The notes below the pieces were generated by a model. That model had not been told where the DNA came from. It searched no databases and was given only the letters and a program-made list of their open reading frames with translations. A DNA stretch of 64,000 nucleotides from NCBI GenBank assembly GCA_024449915.1, contig JAMZAV010001457.1, forward strand, positions 62,001-126,000, in the 5' to 3' direction. The stretch is from Sweltsa coloradensis. Lineage: Eukaryota; Arthropoda; Insecta; Plecoptera; Chloroperlidae. This document shows positions 48,591-59,643 of the stretch, piece after piece. Within the stretch, counting starts at the first letter, position 1, and every line of letters begins with the position of its first letter. The position numbers and the translations under genes were made by a program.

Positions 48591-48977
48591 TTTTTTTTTG
48601 TAAACTAGTGGTGGGCCCAAGCGTTTAAATCCCGCGCGGGAATGCATATCGTGCTAGGTTTTTCCTTCCCTATAACCCCTATTTTATTTTTTAAAAAACG
48701 TATGAATAAAACATAATACCATACAAAAAATTGGCTGAACATTTTTTTAACAATAATATGGTTTTTCCCAAACTGGAAACCCCTTAACCCATGCAGTCTT
48801 AAGTTTAAAAAATCCATGTTAAAAAAAAAATTTCCACCGGGGATAAGGGATACACCAAAATCCCACGACCCTGGCGTCTGAGGTTTTCAGCAGCAGCCAC
48901 GATCGTGGGACGAGACACTCCTTTTTTTAATATCGGCTCGGCCCATCGACTTTTAAAATTTTAGGCTCGCCGCCCTA

Positions 48978-50497
48978 GTTTCGGTAACTTACTTTTTAGT
49001 TAGGGGGGCCAACTTTTAAACACTGCAATGTTAGGGGAAAAAAGGGAGGTTAGGGAGTGTGGGTGGGGAGGGGCGCAAAACGCGGGTTTTACAATTTACC
49101 ATTTTAATTCGCGCCCCCCCCCCCCCCACCCCCTGACCCACTTTTTCCCCCAAATAGCGTTTAACAAGTTGGACCCCCCTCCAACGGGAGAGTAGGGCCC
49201 CACCCGGGGTTTCCACACCTCAAGTTTTCATGGGGCAAGACCAGCTTTAAATCTGACATTTGGGTAGGCCTATGAGTTGGGCTAGGCCAAGCTATAGGGG
49301 GCTATATCTAGGCCTACTTCAATAGGCCCTAGCAGTTACCTAGGGTAGGTAGCCAGGGTAAGCCAGGGGGCTTGGAAAAACCCCTAGGCCCTTTTTGCCT
49401 AGGCCTATGCTTGGCGGCCCCGTGTTTAGACCAGGGAAAACTGTGGGCGACGAGGACCGGGGGGCCCAAAAAATTACTTCCATGAATAGCACTTTGAGTG
49501 TCTAGAGGGCCTTTGTGTAGGACCCTAGGCCTACGGACGGCTGGGCCAGGAGGTTAGGTTGCCCCTAGCTAGGGCCTAGGTCAGGGATGCCTAGAAGCTA
49601 AGGACAGGTCGGGTTTAGCTAGGTTTACCTGTAAAAAGTTTATGCCAAAAACGCCCAACCACGTTCGCACGCGTGATTTTAAATTTAAAAACAAAGATAA
49701 CCTAGTAATCTAAATTTTTTAAATTTACTCAAAGCTGTTTGGTCAAAAACAAAAGGTACAGAACCCACAGCCAGGGAATCAAAAACGATCACGATCTTTT
49801 TAGCCCACTCCCATTAAATATTTGGGAAAAAATTAACGGTAATACAACTTTTGGGTAATAATAAAAGTGAATATTAGTTTTTAAATTTGTTAGATAAAAA
49901 GACAAAAACTGTCAGTTGACCCTGTGTTTTTATTGTATTTACTTATCGGCCTTTTCCATAGTTGCGGGGGTTTTTTGGACACATTTCACATTACAAACCC
50001 GCCAAAATGCTTTTTAAATTACAAATTGAAAAACCAGACATTGTATACATTCTTGTTGCCCCAAATGTACAAATACACCAAATTTCAATTTTTTGTGACT
50101 TAAGAAATCGGTAAAAGAAATTAAAAAAAAGGGTTGCGGGTTGCACTTTTTTCCCCGTATTTACACCCTTACATGAACATGTGCAAAAGTCTGTGAATAT
50201 AGGACCCCTTGGATAGGGAACTATTTTTTCCTAAAGCATTATAGAACACCCTTTAAAATAAAATATAAGAAATAGTGGCTCAAAATAATTTAAAAGCCGA
50301 TTTATGATGGTTTGAAGATGTTGCGGGTGTGACAAGGAAATGTTGCGGGTGTGACGTAGTGCACAAATATAACATTAAATACGAGTTTTTGTATGTAGAA
50401 TATAATTTGGTTGGCAGTTTTGTTACACGTACTTCATGAATACTCAATACTAAAATGTAAGTTAACAAATATGCATGCTAAATATTATAGTATTTAA
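48978..50497. other. No gene; low-quality-looking, AGGCCTA-rich
   Basis: Homopolymer runs (C-run near 49,117-49,132) and AGGCCTA words at 49,260-49,610. A short direct repeat ATGTTGCGGGTGTGAC occurs at about 50,318 and 50,340. An in-frame stop at 50,495 precedes the macrodomain frame. Confidence 0.45.
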
Positions 50498-51323
50498 AAA
50501 AGGCAGTCATTTCTCAATCCCCAACAAGCCACCTTCGAACCAAGACAGTCCAATAACGAATCACAGCGAATCCTCTCATTTCAAGCGACAACTAACCCAT
50601 CTCAAAAATCGCTAATCCAGGAAATTGAGAGTGACTTATTTGATGCACCAGCCCACTACGCACTGATACACTGCGTAGCTAAAGACCTAAGGCTATCAGC
50701 GGGAATTGCAGCGAAATTCAGATCCAAGTTTGGAGGAATAGGTTTTCTCAAGTCACAGAATGTTAGTGTCGGTGGCGTGGCTTACCTTCACGCACAAGAT
50801 AGATTAATCTGTAACCTAATAACTAAAGACTTGTCCAAACAAAAACCAACATACGCGGCGCTAAACGATTCGCTGCGGAGTCTCCGTTCATTCTGTGAAT
50901 TCTACAACATTAATCACTTGGCCATGCCTAGACTAGGCAGTGGCCTAGACGGCCTACAATGGAGTGAAGTGAGAAGATTAATCTACAATAACTTCTCAAG
51001 TTCTCGCATTCAGATATTAATCTGCTATAGGCCTATAAAAAATAAAACTAAAAAAACTAATGGCACTGAGACATCTGAAAGCCGACTAGGATCAGAGGCT
51101 CCAGTAACCTCTACACAGGCCGCCAAGCTTTTGTCGGATTCCAATGTATTTGACAGCCCAGCCCAGTCCAATGGTCCGGGTAAAGTCCAGGCCACAACAG
51201 GGTTGGAGATAGCCGGCTGCCCGTCCCTGCCCGAGGGTCCTGGTAACGCTGAATTATCTGCGGACGCCAAGGACACACCCGTGTTTGAGACCGCCAGCTG
51301 CCCGTCCCTGCCCGATGGTCCTG
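50498..51323 (+). CDS. TARG1/OARD1-like macrodomain protein, 5' and central part
   Basis: The frame is open from 50,498; no ATG lies before the domain, so the start is probably in an upstream exon. The macrodomain spans about 50,630-51,035: ESDLFDAPAHYALIHC, a Gly-rich AGIAAKFRSKFGG loop, LITKD, KPTYAALNDSL, MPRLGSGLDGLQW and a final ILICY strand. In human TARG1, Lys84 and Asp125 cleave ADP-ribose from acidic residues. The matching Lys (codon 50,825-50,827) and Asp (50,948-50,950) are both present, so hydrolase activity is plausible. A linker and 27-residue repeats (CPSLPEGPGNAELSADA) follow. The frame is cut at 51,323 by a 12.3-kb insertion and resumes at 63,597. TARG1-like macrodomains also occur in multi-copy invertebrate elements, so this may be an element-borne gene; the domain call is firm. 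Confidence 0.82.
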
Positions 51324-51354
51324 CCCTACTGGAAAAAAATATAGAAACATATTG

Positions 51355-52440
51355 GGCTCTATAGGTATATGTATATCTATGTATGTATGTATATGATTCT
51401 ATATGTGTTATCTCTATAGGTCTTTAAATATACCTATAGGAATCTATAGGGTGTTCTATAGGGTTTTAAATGTACCTATAGGAATCTATAGGGTTTTGCT
51501 TTAGGTTTCATATAGTGTATTTGTCACTTTTCATATAGAATCCTATACCTTGTATGAACATATATTATTCTATAGGTCACAACGAAAAAGTGAAAGCCAT
51601 ATGTATGTATAGGATTTAGAAGGTTATATATTGAGAAAGCTATAGGTAACAATAGGTATCTATGCACATATACATGTATAAGTGTTTATAGGACATTATA
51701 GGACCCTATAGTTATCGATAGGGGTTTACTCGTTTGTATATTAATTATATGTGTATGTCTATATAATATTATGTAGGTACGTATAGAAGGGAAATAAACA
51801 GGTTTCTATACATTTTTATATGCGGTTATATGTACATATGTGTCAATACACAATTCTATAGGTAAGTATACGTTCTTATATTAATTTATATGTATGTCTT
51901 TATAATATTAGTAGGTACCAAAGGGTCCTACAGGTTATATACATTTTTATAGGTTCAGGCTATAGGTTTCATATAGTGTATTTGTCACTTTTCATATAGA
52001 ATCCTATACTTTATGAATATATATATATTATTCTATAGGTATCTATAGGCCACAATGAAAATGAGAAAGCCATATATGTACCTATAGGATTATATACGGC
52101 TGTATATTGCGAAAGCTATATGTATCAAAAGGTATCTATGCACACATACATGTATAAGTGTTTTTTACGACATTACAGGACCCTGTTATCGATAGGGTTT
52201 TACGTTTGTATATTAATTTATATGTGTATGTCTATATAATATTATGTAGGTACGTATAGAAGGGATAAAACAGGTTTCTATACATTTTTATATGCGGTTA
52301 TATGTATATGTTATTATAATATTCTTAAGGTGCCTATAGAAGGGTCCTACAGTTTTCTATACATTTTATATGCAGTTATATGTATATGTTATTTAATATT
52401 TTTAAGGTACTTATAGGTACAAGCCCTACAGGTGAAAAAA
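51355..52440. repeat. Left subterminal CTATAGG-rich array
   Basis: The word CTATAGG (with ATATAGG and CCTATAG variants) recurs at intervals of about 10-40 bases. A longer segment (TTTCATATAGTGTATTTGTC) is duplicated at about 51,507 and 51,967, and another (TCTATATAATATTATGTAGG) at about 51,758 and 52,230. Such repeats near CACTA ends bind the element's own proteins in plants; the same role here is inference. Confidence 0.75.
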
Positions 52441-52469
52441 AGTTAAATAACAATGGGTAACATGGTTAC

Positions 52470-53130
52470 TAAGGCTTCTAGAATGAATCTGAAATAGTTT
52501 TGTTTGAGATTAGTCACAATAATTAATCAGGTAAAAGTAGTTTGCTCTCTCAAGGAATTTTAATTTCCATTGAATCTGAAATAAATAATCGTATTATTGA
52601 TCAGGAGTGAATCAGGATGCTCACTTTTGGCCTGTAGAATGAATCTGTAACAGTTTTATTTGAGATTAGTCACAATGGTTTACTCTCCTCAAGGCATGTT
52701 GATTTGCATTCAATCTGAAATAAATAATCGTATTATTAATTTAGGATGTTCACTCTTACTAAGGCCTGTAGAATGAATCTGGAACAGTTTTGAATGAAAA
52801 TAGTCACAATTAATCAGGTAATATGGTTTGCTCTCCTCATGCGTGATGTTAATTTGCATTCAATCTGAAATAAATAATCGTATTATTTAACAGGAGTGAA
52901 TCAGGAAGCAAACTTTTGGCCTGTAGAATGAATCTGTAACAGTTTTGTTTGAGATTAGTCACAAATCACAAATTAATGGTAATACTAGTAGTTTTTTGCT
53001 CTCCTCATGCGTGGTGTTAATTTAAATTCAATCTGAAATAAAACAATTTGTACTAATAATCAGTATGTTCACTCTTCCTTAGGCCTGTATAATGAATCTG
53101 AAAGTGAAAGTAAAATTAGATTTTTCATAA
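52470..53130. repeat. Tandem repeat of about 150 bp, 4-5 copies
   Basis: Landmarks GAATGAATCTG, GAGATTAGTCACAA, CTCTCCTCA and CAATCTGAAATAAATAATCG recur in order at about 52,482, 52,637, 52,770, 52,926 and 53,091, with decreasing similarity at the right end. Confidence 0.75.
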
Positions 53131-53910
53131 TCCGATCATTAGTGTACCGGTTTTTTACTTTCCTCAAGGCGTGTTTTCATCTAAAAACAACCAAGGGACT
53201 TTTTTGCAATCCTGTAACAATGTTCTGCTTTTTGTCAATAAACCTAAAAAACAGAATAATGAGTTCAATTAGCGACAATCACGGGAAATGTGGATCGCCC
53301 TTTCGATCATGCGATTATTTTTCGAATCTTGAAATATTGTTTTGCATGGTGTAGTACAACCTACAAGCCCTGCCTGCCTGCCCTAGCCCTGTTTGCGTTG
53401 AAAGCCAGTTTTTTACTGAGCCATCGCCTCGCCACGCATCTCTCGAGTTTGCACCTGCACGGCACCGCTTCGGAAAAGCGTCTCCCCGCCCCTGCTAGTC
53501 CTCAACTACCCCCTAGCCATCAGCCAACCTTTGTATTTGGGCTGGGTAGCCTTGAGCGGTAATTTATTCAACGGTTTTGATATTTTCAAATAACCCTTCA
53601 CAACAGAGATTTTCCGTAAGTTCAGTAAAACTGTGTGTGTTAGGGGTGGGGGTGGGGGGGGGGGGGAATTCAAATTTCTTCCTCCTTGTTGCACCTCTCC
53701 CGACAGATGTGGAAATAAATAAATTACGTCCGTGACACCTGCTAGTATTTATTCATTTTAACTGGTCTAGACAAACAAATGGCTATTAATTAATGGAAGT
53801 TTTGGGGGAATTTCCAAATCTATGCGCTTTATTATGTCAAAATTTTGGATACAAACAAGGAAATATTATGTCTCCTAAAAATATATTATTTCGTTAAAAA
53901 AAAAATTGTT
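53131..53910. other. No gene; G-run
   Basis: Poly-G near 53,645-53,668. The 70-90-codon frames have no recognisable domain. Confidence 0.4.
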
Positions 53911-53911
53911 A

Positions 53912-54093
53912 TTTAGAGTCTACCCAGTACCCACTCAGTCATATAACTGATTTTCAGTGGGGGACAGTAAACCAAAGCATTGAATAACCAGTAAAGGGAT
54001 TGGATACACAAAGACCAAAGCATCCAAGCCAACCCTGTAAGCCCCGACGCAATCGACGAAAGTGAGCGATAACCAACCAAAGATCGATATTTT
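53912..54093 (-). repeat. SINE family 1, 3' tail with small internal duplication
   Basis: Minus-strand tail (GTAGACTCTAAATA, ATCAGTTATATGACTGAGTG, TCGATTGCGTCGGGGC) with about 35 extra bases between CCAAAGCAT and CCAAGCC. The HINE-like element at 54,094 begins directly at its edge. Confidence 0.68.
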
Positions 54094-54861
54094 TGGATGA
54101 GCGTAGCGAGCGAAGCGAAGATTCCATTTAACTACATGCAGAAAAAATCCGGAATGTTTTTTTTTTGTATTTTGTGTGTTTGTTAACACGATTCGACCTA
54201 AACCCAAAACTCCAATTGCGATGAAAATTTGTGGAGGCCTTTTAAATCTCTGAACTTAGAACTGCCAAAGTTTTATGAAAATCGAAAATTTTACGATTTT
54301 TTTCGATTTAAAAAATATTTCTTCGGCTTATAACACCTACATGCTTTACCGATTGTAATGATTTTTTCACAGAACCTTTATTTCATGAATTTATATATTC
54401 GTGCGAAATTTAAGCGTAATCGAAAAATTATTCTCAAGAAAATCGCAATTTTACGATTTTTTAAATATGTTTTAAATTTATCGACTTATAAACTTAGGCC
54501 TACATGCTTTATCCGATTCAAATGATTTTTCACAGAACCTTATTTTATGAATTTTTATATTCGTGTGAAATTTGAGCGTTAATCGAAAATTATTTCTTTA
54601 TGAAAATCGCAATTTTACGATTTTTTTATAATTTTTTAAATCTCTTCGACTTTATAACACCCACTACATGCTTAATCCGATTGTAATGATTTTTTTCACA
54701 GAACGTTAATTTTATGAATTAAATAATAGTGTGAAAATTTTAGCGTAATCGAAAAATTATTTCTTATAAAAATCTCAATTTTATGCTTTTTCCGTTTTTT
54801 TTAAAAAAATTACGCTCATCCAACAACGCGCCTGAAAAAGCGCGTGCGAAGCTTTTCCTAA
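54094..54861 (+). mobile_element. HINE-like element, full length
   Basis: 5' end GGATGAGCGTAGCGAGCG. Body with three internal tandem units of about 160 bases, each with TTATAACACC, TACATGCTTTA, GATTTTTTCACAGAAC and TATATTCGTG. 3' subterminal TACGCTCATCC is the exact inverse of the 5' end. A hairpin ACGCGC/GCGCGT with 8-base loop follows, then TTTTCCTAA. Subterminal inverted repeats plus a 3' hairpin without terminal inverted repeats are the marks of Helentron-associated elements, which are moved by a rolling-circle Rep/helicase encoded elsewhere. Confidence 0.72.
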
Positions 54862-55227
54862 TAATATGAAATAAAGTAATCAGTGGTATCCCACATAAAA
54901 AAAAATCAGACAAACCTTACACAAATAAAAGCAATGAGAAACTAACAGAAATGCCAAGCTTTTGTACCCTTCACATTTTCGCAAATCTTAATACGTAAAT
55001 TCACTTTGTCCTGTGCATCCTTGCAAAGCGTACAAAAATTTTATTTGCAACTATTTTTTAAAATGGAAAAGTTTGTGCAAATTTATTTTGACAAGCTTTG
55101 CAAGGATGCAAAAGGGCAAAGTGAATTTATGTATTAAGATGCGAAAGTAGGAGGGTACATAAGCTTGGCATTTTTTTTACATCTCATTACTTTTTCAAAA
55201 ATTTCCCTTACATAAATAAATTTTTTA
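54862..55227. repeat. 366-bp palindrome joining two HINE-like elements
   Basis: The arms (54,880-55,040 and 55,060-55,215) share AATGCCAAGCTT, GTACCC, TAAATTCACTTTG and GCATCCTTGCAAAGC in inverted order. With the HINE on each side the whole 54,094-55,813 is one inverted duplication. Confidence 0.7.
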
Positions 55228-55813
55228 CTAGGGAGCTTCGCAAAAAACTTTTCAGGCGCGTTGTTGGATGAGCGTAATTGGTGCATTTAGATGCCAATTG
55301 ATATCAGATTTTCTGTTGTTCTGTGAAAAAATCATTACTAAGTCGAAGAAATTTTTTAAAAAACGAAAAAAATCGTAATTTAAAGAAAGAAAAAAATCGT
55401 TAAATTGAGATTTTCATGAGAAATACTATTTCAATTGCGCTTAATTTCACACGAATATATTAATTCATAAAATTAAGGTTCTGTGAAAAAATCATTACAA
55501 TCGGATAAAGCATTTAGGTGTTATAAGTAGAAGAATCTTTTTAAAATCGAAAACAAATCGTAAAATTGCGATTTTCAAGAGAATTAATTTTTCGGTTGCG
55601 CTCAAAAACGTAGCAGTTCTTAGTTCAGAGATTTCGAAGGCCTCCAGAAAATTTCATTTCACTTGGAGTATCGGTTTAGCCGGAATCATGTTAACAAACC
55701 AAACCCAAAAAATACAAACAGGAAAAAAAAACTAAAAAGAAAGAAAAAAAACTTTTCGGATTTTTCTCCAGTGTAGTAGAATGGAATCTTCGCTTCGCTC
55801 GCTACGCTTATCC
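55228..55813 (-). mobile_element. HINE-like element, mirror copy
   Basis: 3' end CTAGGGAGCTTCGC at 55,228 with degraded hairpin, subterminal GGATGAGCGTAAT, and 5' end GCTTATCC at 55,813. It has fewer internal units than its mirror at 54.1 kb. It is otherwise the same subfamily. Confidence 0.68.
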
Positions 55814-55920
55814 AAAAATACAATAATTTTATCAAAGTCGATTCAATGATATGGTATTCCCAAATTTAAAACAATAGAATTTAAAAATATCTAGTGGTCC
55901 AAAGACTTGTTTTTTGTAAG

Positions 55921-56476
55921 CTAGGAAAACGTTAAAGTCCCGTCGCGTTGATGGATGAGCTTTTTTGTAAGTTTTTAGTTTGCGTGGGATCTATTAACTT
56001 ATCAAGTGCCTTTTGAACGCATTGTTGGTGATTGTTGTTAAGTTTCTATTGTTACTTGAAAATTTGTTATTATAAACCTAAAAAAACTCATATTAAAACC
56101 TTTATTCTATGGAGTCTGGCTATCTTTTTCAATTTTTTCTTCCAAAAAGCAATATATCACCAATACCTTAATGTCCATGTGAAATATGAACGTTGTGCAC
56201 CACCCGTTTGGTCAGAATCGGCCCAAATGTCACGAAAATATCGCACAAAAAATCGTAAAAGTACGATATTCATAAGAAATATTTCTTCGATTGTACCCAA
56301 AAACGTGGCAAGTCTAAGTTCAGAGATTTCGAAGGTCCCCTCCAATTTTCATCAAGATCACATTTGCCGTTTGCCCGGTAGAGATCGAACAGACAGACAG
56401 AAAATCAAGCACACAAAAAAAAACGCGCTACATTTTTTGGGGGTTGGTGAAATTGAAGTCTTCGCTACGCTCATCC
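55921..56476 (-). mobile_element. HINE-like element, subfamily 2
   Basis: Minus-strand 3' end CTAGGAAAACGTTAAAGTCC, subterminal GGATGAGC, 5' end GCTACGCTCATCC at 56,476. Collinear with 8,883-9,464. The 150-codon frame at 56,032-56,484 is a translation of this repeat. Confidence 0.68.
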
Positions 56477-56791
56477 AACAATGAAGGTGATCATTCTCAG
56501 TTCAGTTCAGTTTGAGTGCAATAAGTAACATTTACTTTGCTTGTTATACAGTACCGGGTATATTTCCCCTTAAAAGTAGAATGAACATAATTCCAGAGGA
56601 GATAACGCTTTTACGCCATTATTTGGCAAAATTGAAAGAGGGGGGGCTTAGCTGTCATTCAGCTGATTTTCGCAGCAAGGAGCACGAAATACTTGACGAG
56701 AGACGGGTTCGGGAACCCAGTTCTTTGATAGGTCATCAAGGCCTCTATGGCCCATTGCGTCTTGTTGATATAAACATTTTGATGAGTGAGG

Positions 56792-58254
56792 CTATTTAGT
56801 GATAATCGGATCAGTTGACATAGCTGTGAGGGCGTCAACAAACCCGTCTATTATGGTGAAAACTGAGGCTTCCGGTGTATTTGAGGAGGCTGTTAGTTCA
56901 GGTCTGGGTTGGGCCAGGCGGCGAGCAGCTGGGGGGCGATTTAAGTTATTAACAACGTCTGCAAATGAATGTTGAGGGTTGAGTGGAATAACTGGTGGCA
57001 GGTTACTGTGGTCAGTGGACTTTTGTAGGCTCGACGAGAGGACCGAGTGCCGTGGGGAGTACGAGCAGCCAGGGCGCGGAGGTAGGTGGCGGCATTTGAG
57101 ATAGGACGCAGGATGGTCTTGTTACAATTGAAGCACTTGGCGGGTTCGGATGGAGACTTTGGGCAGTCTTTAGATGGGTGATAGTCGGCGCACTTGAAAC
57201 ACACCGGAACAACGTGCAGAAGTGTGAAGAGTGTCCAAACTGCTGGCAGTTAAAGCACTGCCGTGGGCCTTTCGGCCCACGATAGCGCTCCACGGTAACT
57301 CGGTGGTGGCACACGCGTTCCACCAGGTGAAGGGGATTACCAGGGGCGTTAACTTGCGTAGTGATGACGAACAGAGGCATTGGCTGTCTTTCTCCTCCTC
57401 CTTCTTCAGCTCGGTGTGTGAGTTGACGTACGTCCAAGACCGAGACGCCCTGGCTCTGAAAGGGCGGAGAGTATGGTAGCTGTTTCCACTGTGGCCGAAA
57501 TGCCACGGAGAACAAGCTTCTTAGTTCTCTGTTCCGTCGTTGGGAATGTGTGAAAACATAATTTCTTTTTCCCTTTTAAGTGTGTGATTAGGTCATCATA
57601 GGTTTTCCGGGAGTCCGGCTTTATTTGAAAGTGTCACTTGTTGATGATATTGTTACTTTTCCATTGGTAGATGCATTAATTATGCGAATGAGCGAATTAT
57701 ACGTCGGGACACCGTAAACTGTAATGGGGGGTGCTCGGTTCCTTGGGTTTAGGGAGGCGGTCACTGTTGCTTTCACGTATTGAGTTGTGGGTTGAGACAT
57801 CGTCGCGGAAGTATGCTGTGTTTTGGAGGAGGAGGCAGACGAAGACATCGAGTGAGCATCTCCTGCAGACTGGTCGTGATCCATTGACATGTCTCGACCT
57901 GGTTTTAATATATCAACGTTAAGTTCAGGGTAGATGGCTAACCTGAGAGAGAGGCTCGTAGCGATTTGACAAAGCTATGGGCTGGGAAGTGTTATGACTT
58001 AGCTTTGATGAAGAAGCAGATGAAGTTGATGGCTGTGAATTGCCGTCGGCGTTTGGGGCCGCCTTGAACCTCTTGTTTAAGAAACTTGGTTTATAACGAA
58101 AATCAGTGTCTCCTGGGGAGCAGAATCGTGGGGACCGTTTACTCAGCGGCAATTTGGTCCATTTGTCATTGTTTTTTATTGGTGGCTGGGTGTTGCTGTC
58201 CAACAGGGACTGTATCAGTTTCGAAGGAATCATCTTAGGTGGGTTTGTTGACAT
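56792..58254 (-). pseudogene. LINE ORF1 (Gag-like, zinc knuckles), frameshifted
   Basis: Minus-strand pieces form one protein: an N-terminal Ser/Pro/Asn-rich part from MSTNPPKMIPSKLIQ (58,254); a second block with TVYGVPTYNSLIRII (about 57,700); LVLRGISATVETAT (about 57,520); LTHRAEEGGGERQPMPLF (about 57,400); RYRGPKGPRQCFNCQQFGH (about 57,270); then CFKCADYHPSKDCP and CFNCNK. Together these give an RNA-binding region of the PRE_C2HC type followed by CCHC zinc knuckles. This layout is known from ORF1 of Jockey/I-group non-LTR retrotransposons, which packages the element RNA. The stop is near 56,792. At least three frame changes break it. ORF2 (endonuclease and reverse transcriptase) should follow but only about 300 bases remain before a HINE-like element, so the copy is 3'-deleted, unlike the usual 5' truncation. 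Confidence 0.75.
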
Positions 58255-59300
58255 TGCGTGGCTGGTGTAGGCACTGTACTATGGTAGCACTAGTATTAGG
58301 TGTGCGAGTTCGACTTTGGACTGCGCGTATACGGGACCATGACGTCTAGTGAGTGCGCAAGCACCAAGTTCGAGTTATGATTATGTGTACAGATGTTGGC
58401 ATGAAATATGCAACACTAATAAACCACTGGTTGTAGGGGGGTTTCTTCGCAGAAAGTTCAGTTTCTGGGTTGGATTTTCCTATTTTGATAATAATATGTA
58501 ACTGAATATACCCTGAAGGGGTAGACACAGGGCCTATAGCAGAGCCCTGTCTGTAGAGTCCACCTCTTCCCCGGGTGGGGGAGGGGAAGCCTTGTTCACT
58601 GGGAAATGTATGAAAATACAATATCCTACAAGATATTTAGTGCCTACGGCACAGACTTAAAAAACCTTATAGTACGTTTACGTATGCACTGAATGCACAC
58701 AACCTTACTTGTATGGTTGGCTGTCGCCTGCCTTGACAAGGTTATGCGATGCTGATAGCACAGTACACAGTAACTAACAGAACACGTCCGACTAGGTCCG
58801 TGGTCTAGATGGAACTGTGATCATTCTCAAGTAACTATAGTTACTTGTTGATTATATTCTTGTAAAAGGCTGTTATTTAAACCTTTATTTGGAAGCTTCC
58901 AGCAAACTTTTTCAACTTTCAAAAGGCACCTTATCACTGAAAAATATGAACGATTGTATAGCCCCACCCGTTTGGGCAGAACCGCTGGCCGATTGAAACT
59001 GACGAATTTGACAGTAGCAGCAAAGTGGTAGGAGCAGCAGTAGTAGTAGCAGTAGTAACATAATTAAAGTGATTTTGAGCATGTTTCAAGCCATTTTTTT
59101 CACCAAGAAGGAATGCTCGTACCTCAACCAAATTTGGCATGTGTTGTCAAGTACTTAAATCCCCTCGATTTTGATAGTTTTCAAGTTCACATCACGTTTC
59201 ATGACGGCTGGATAACACCTCGAAATCACTTTAACTCCGCTTGCTGTATAAGGTGCATGAGTGTGTAGCGCACCACGGCTTGGCTGCGGCGCCCTAACGG
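58255..59300. other. No gene; diverged HINE subfamily 2 traces
   Basis: 58,835-58,980 resembles part of the subfamily 2 HINE body (TTACTTGTTGATTAT, AACCTTTATTT, GCCCCACCCGTTTGGGCAGAA). The rest, possibly LINE 5' region, shows nothing I can name. A GTAGTAGCAG simple repeat lies near 59,035. Confidence 0.4.
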
Positions 59301-59304
59301 GCAC

Positions 59305-59540
59305 CTAGATGGACGGTGCGAACACCCGCGAATCAACGCCAGAATCAACAAGGCCGATTCAGAACAACTTTGAATTTATTATGTGCCTCGTTGCTAGGAC
59401 GTCTTTAAAGTCACCGTTTACAAACTCAACTGATGGACTGAAGTCCAAATCAAAAGTTAAAAAACTACTGACTATGGCGGGAATTGAACCCTGGACCTTC
59501 TGCATTGGAAGCAGATACGCTAACCAAAGACCAACGAGCC
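59305..59540 (-). repeat. SINE family 1, head and body
   Basis: The minus-strand head (about 59,535-59,480) keeps the loop TTCCAAT between TCTGC and GCAGA and a B box GGTTCAATTCC. Linker and body (CAAAGTTGTTCTGAATCGG) match the 22.86-kb copy. The tail is missing. Confidence 0.75.
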
Positions 59541-59643
59541 ACACAAAATTAGTTAATAACTATAACTATGTAATATATATCTGCATATTATTTACGATTA
59601 GAGATGACGCCTCCGATTCAAAAATATTAAAATCGGAAATTAT

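Larger units (their letters stand above)
40736..48909. mobile_element. 8.2-kb element with inverted repeats of about 290 bp
   Basis: The left arm (40,736 to about 41,020) and right arm (about 48,610-48,909) are inverted copies: CCACGATCGTGGCTGCTGCT, AACCTCAGACGCCA, TATTATGTTTTAT, CCTAGCACGATATGCATTC and GATTTAAA...ACGCTT. Inner to the arms lie copies of a unit of about 88 bases in inverted orientation (41,050-41,215 and 44,215-44,965). A hAT (41,216-44,003) and another transposon (44,987 to about 48,590) are inserted. The right arm has many small indels against the left. No target duplication is clear, and I cannot assign a superfamily. Confidence 0.6.
38576..48977. mobile_element. Outer hAT-type shell of a five-element nest
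   Basis: Begins TAGGGCTGTGCGAGTACTCG and ends GGCTCGCCGCCCTA, with GAGCCGAGC-type words on both sides. Flanks GTTACCGG and GTTTCGGT agree at 5 of 8, so the duplication is weak. The right end lies in error-prone sequence. The shell's own sequence is 38,576-39,366, 40,593-40,735 and 48,910-48,977; the rest is inserted. A 123-codon minus-strand frame at 38,892-39,263 in the shell has no domain I recognise. Confidence 0.55.

Noticed and set aside
51025..51350. Minus-strand frames opposite the macrodomain tail
   Set aside because: Same antisense effect of the GC-rich repeat; the plus strand carries the recognised domain.
56032..56484. 150-codon plus-strand open frame
   Set aside because: Lies wholly in a HINE-like element; the related copy at 8.9-9.5 kb does not preserve it.
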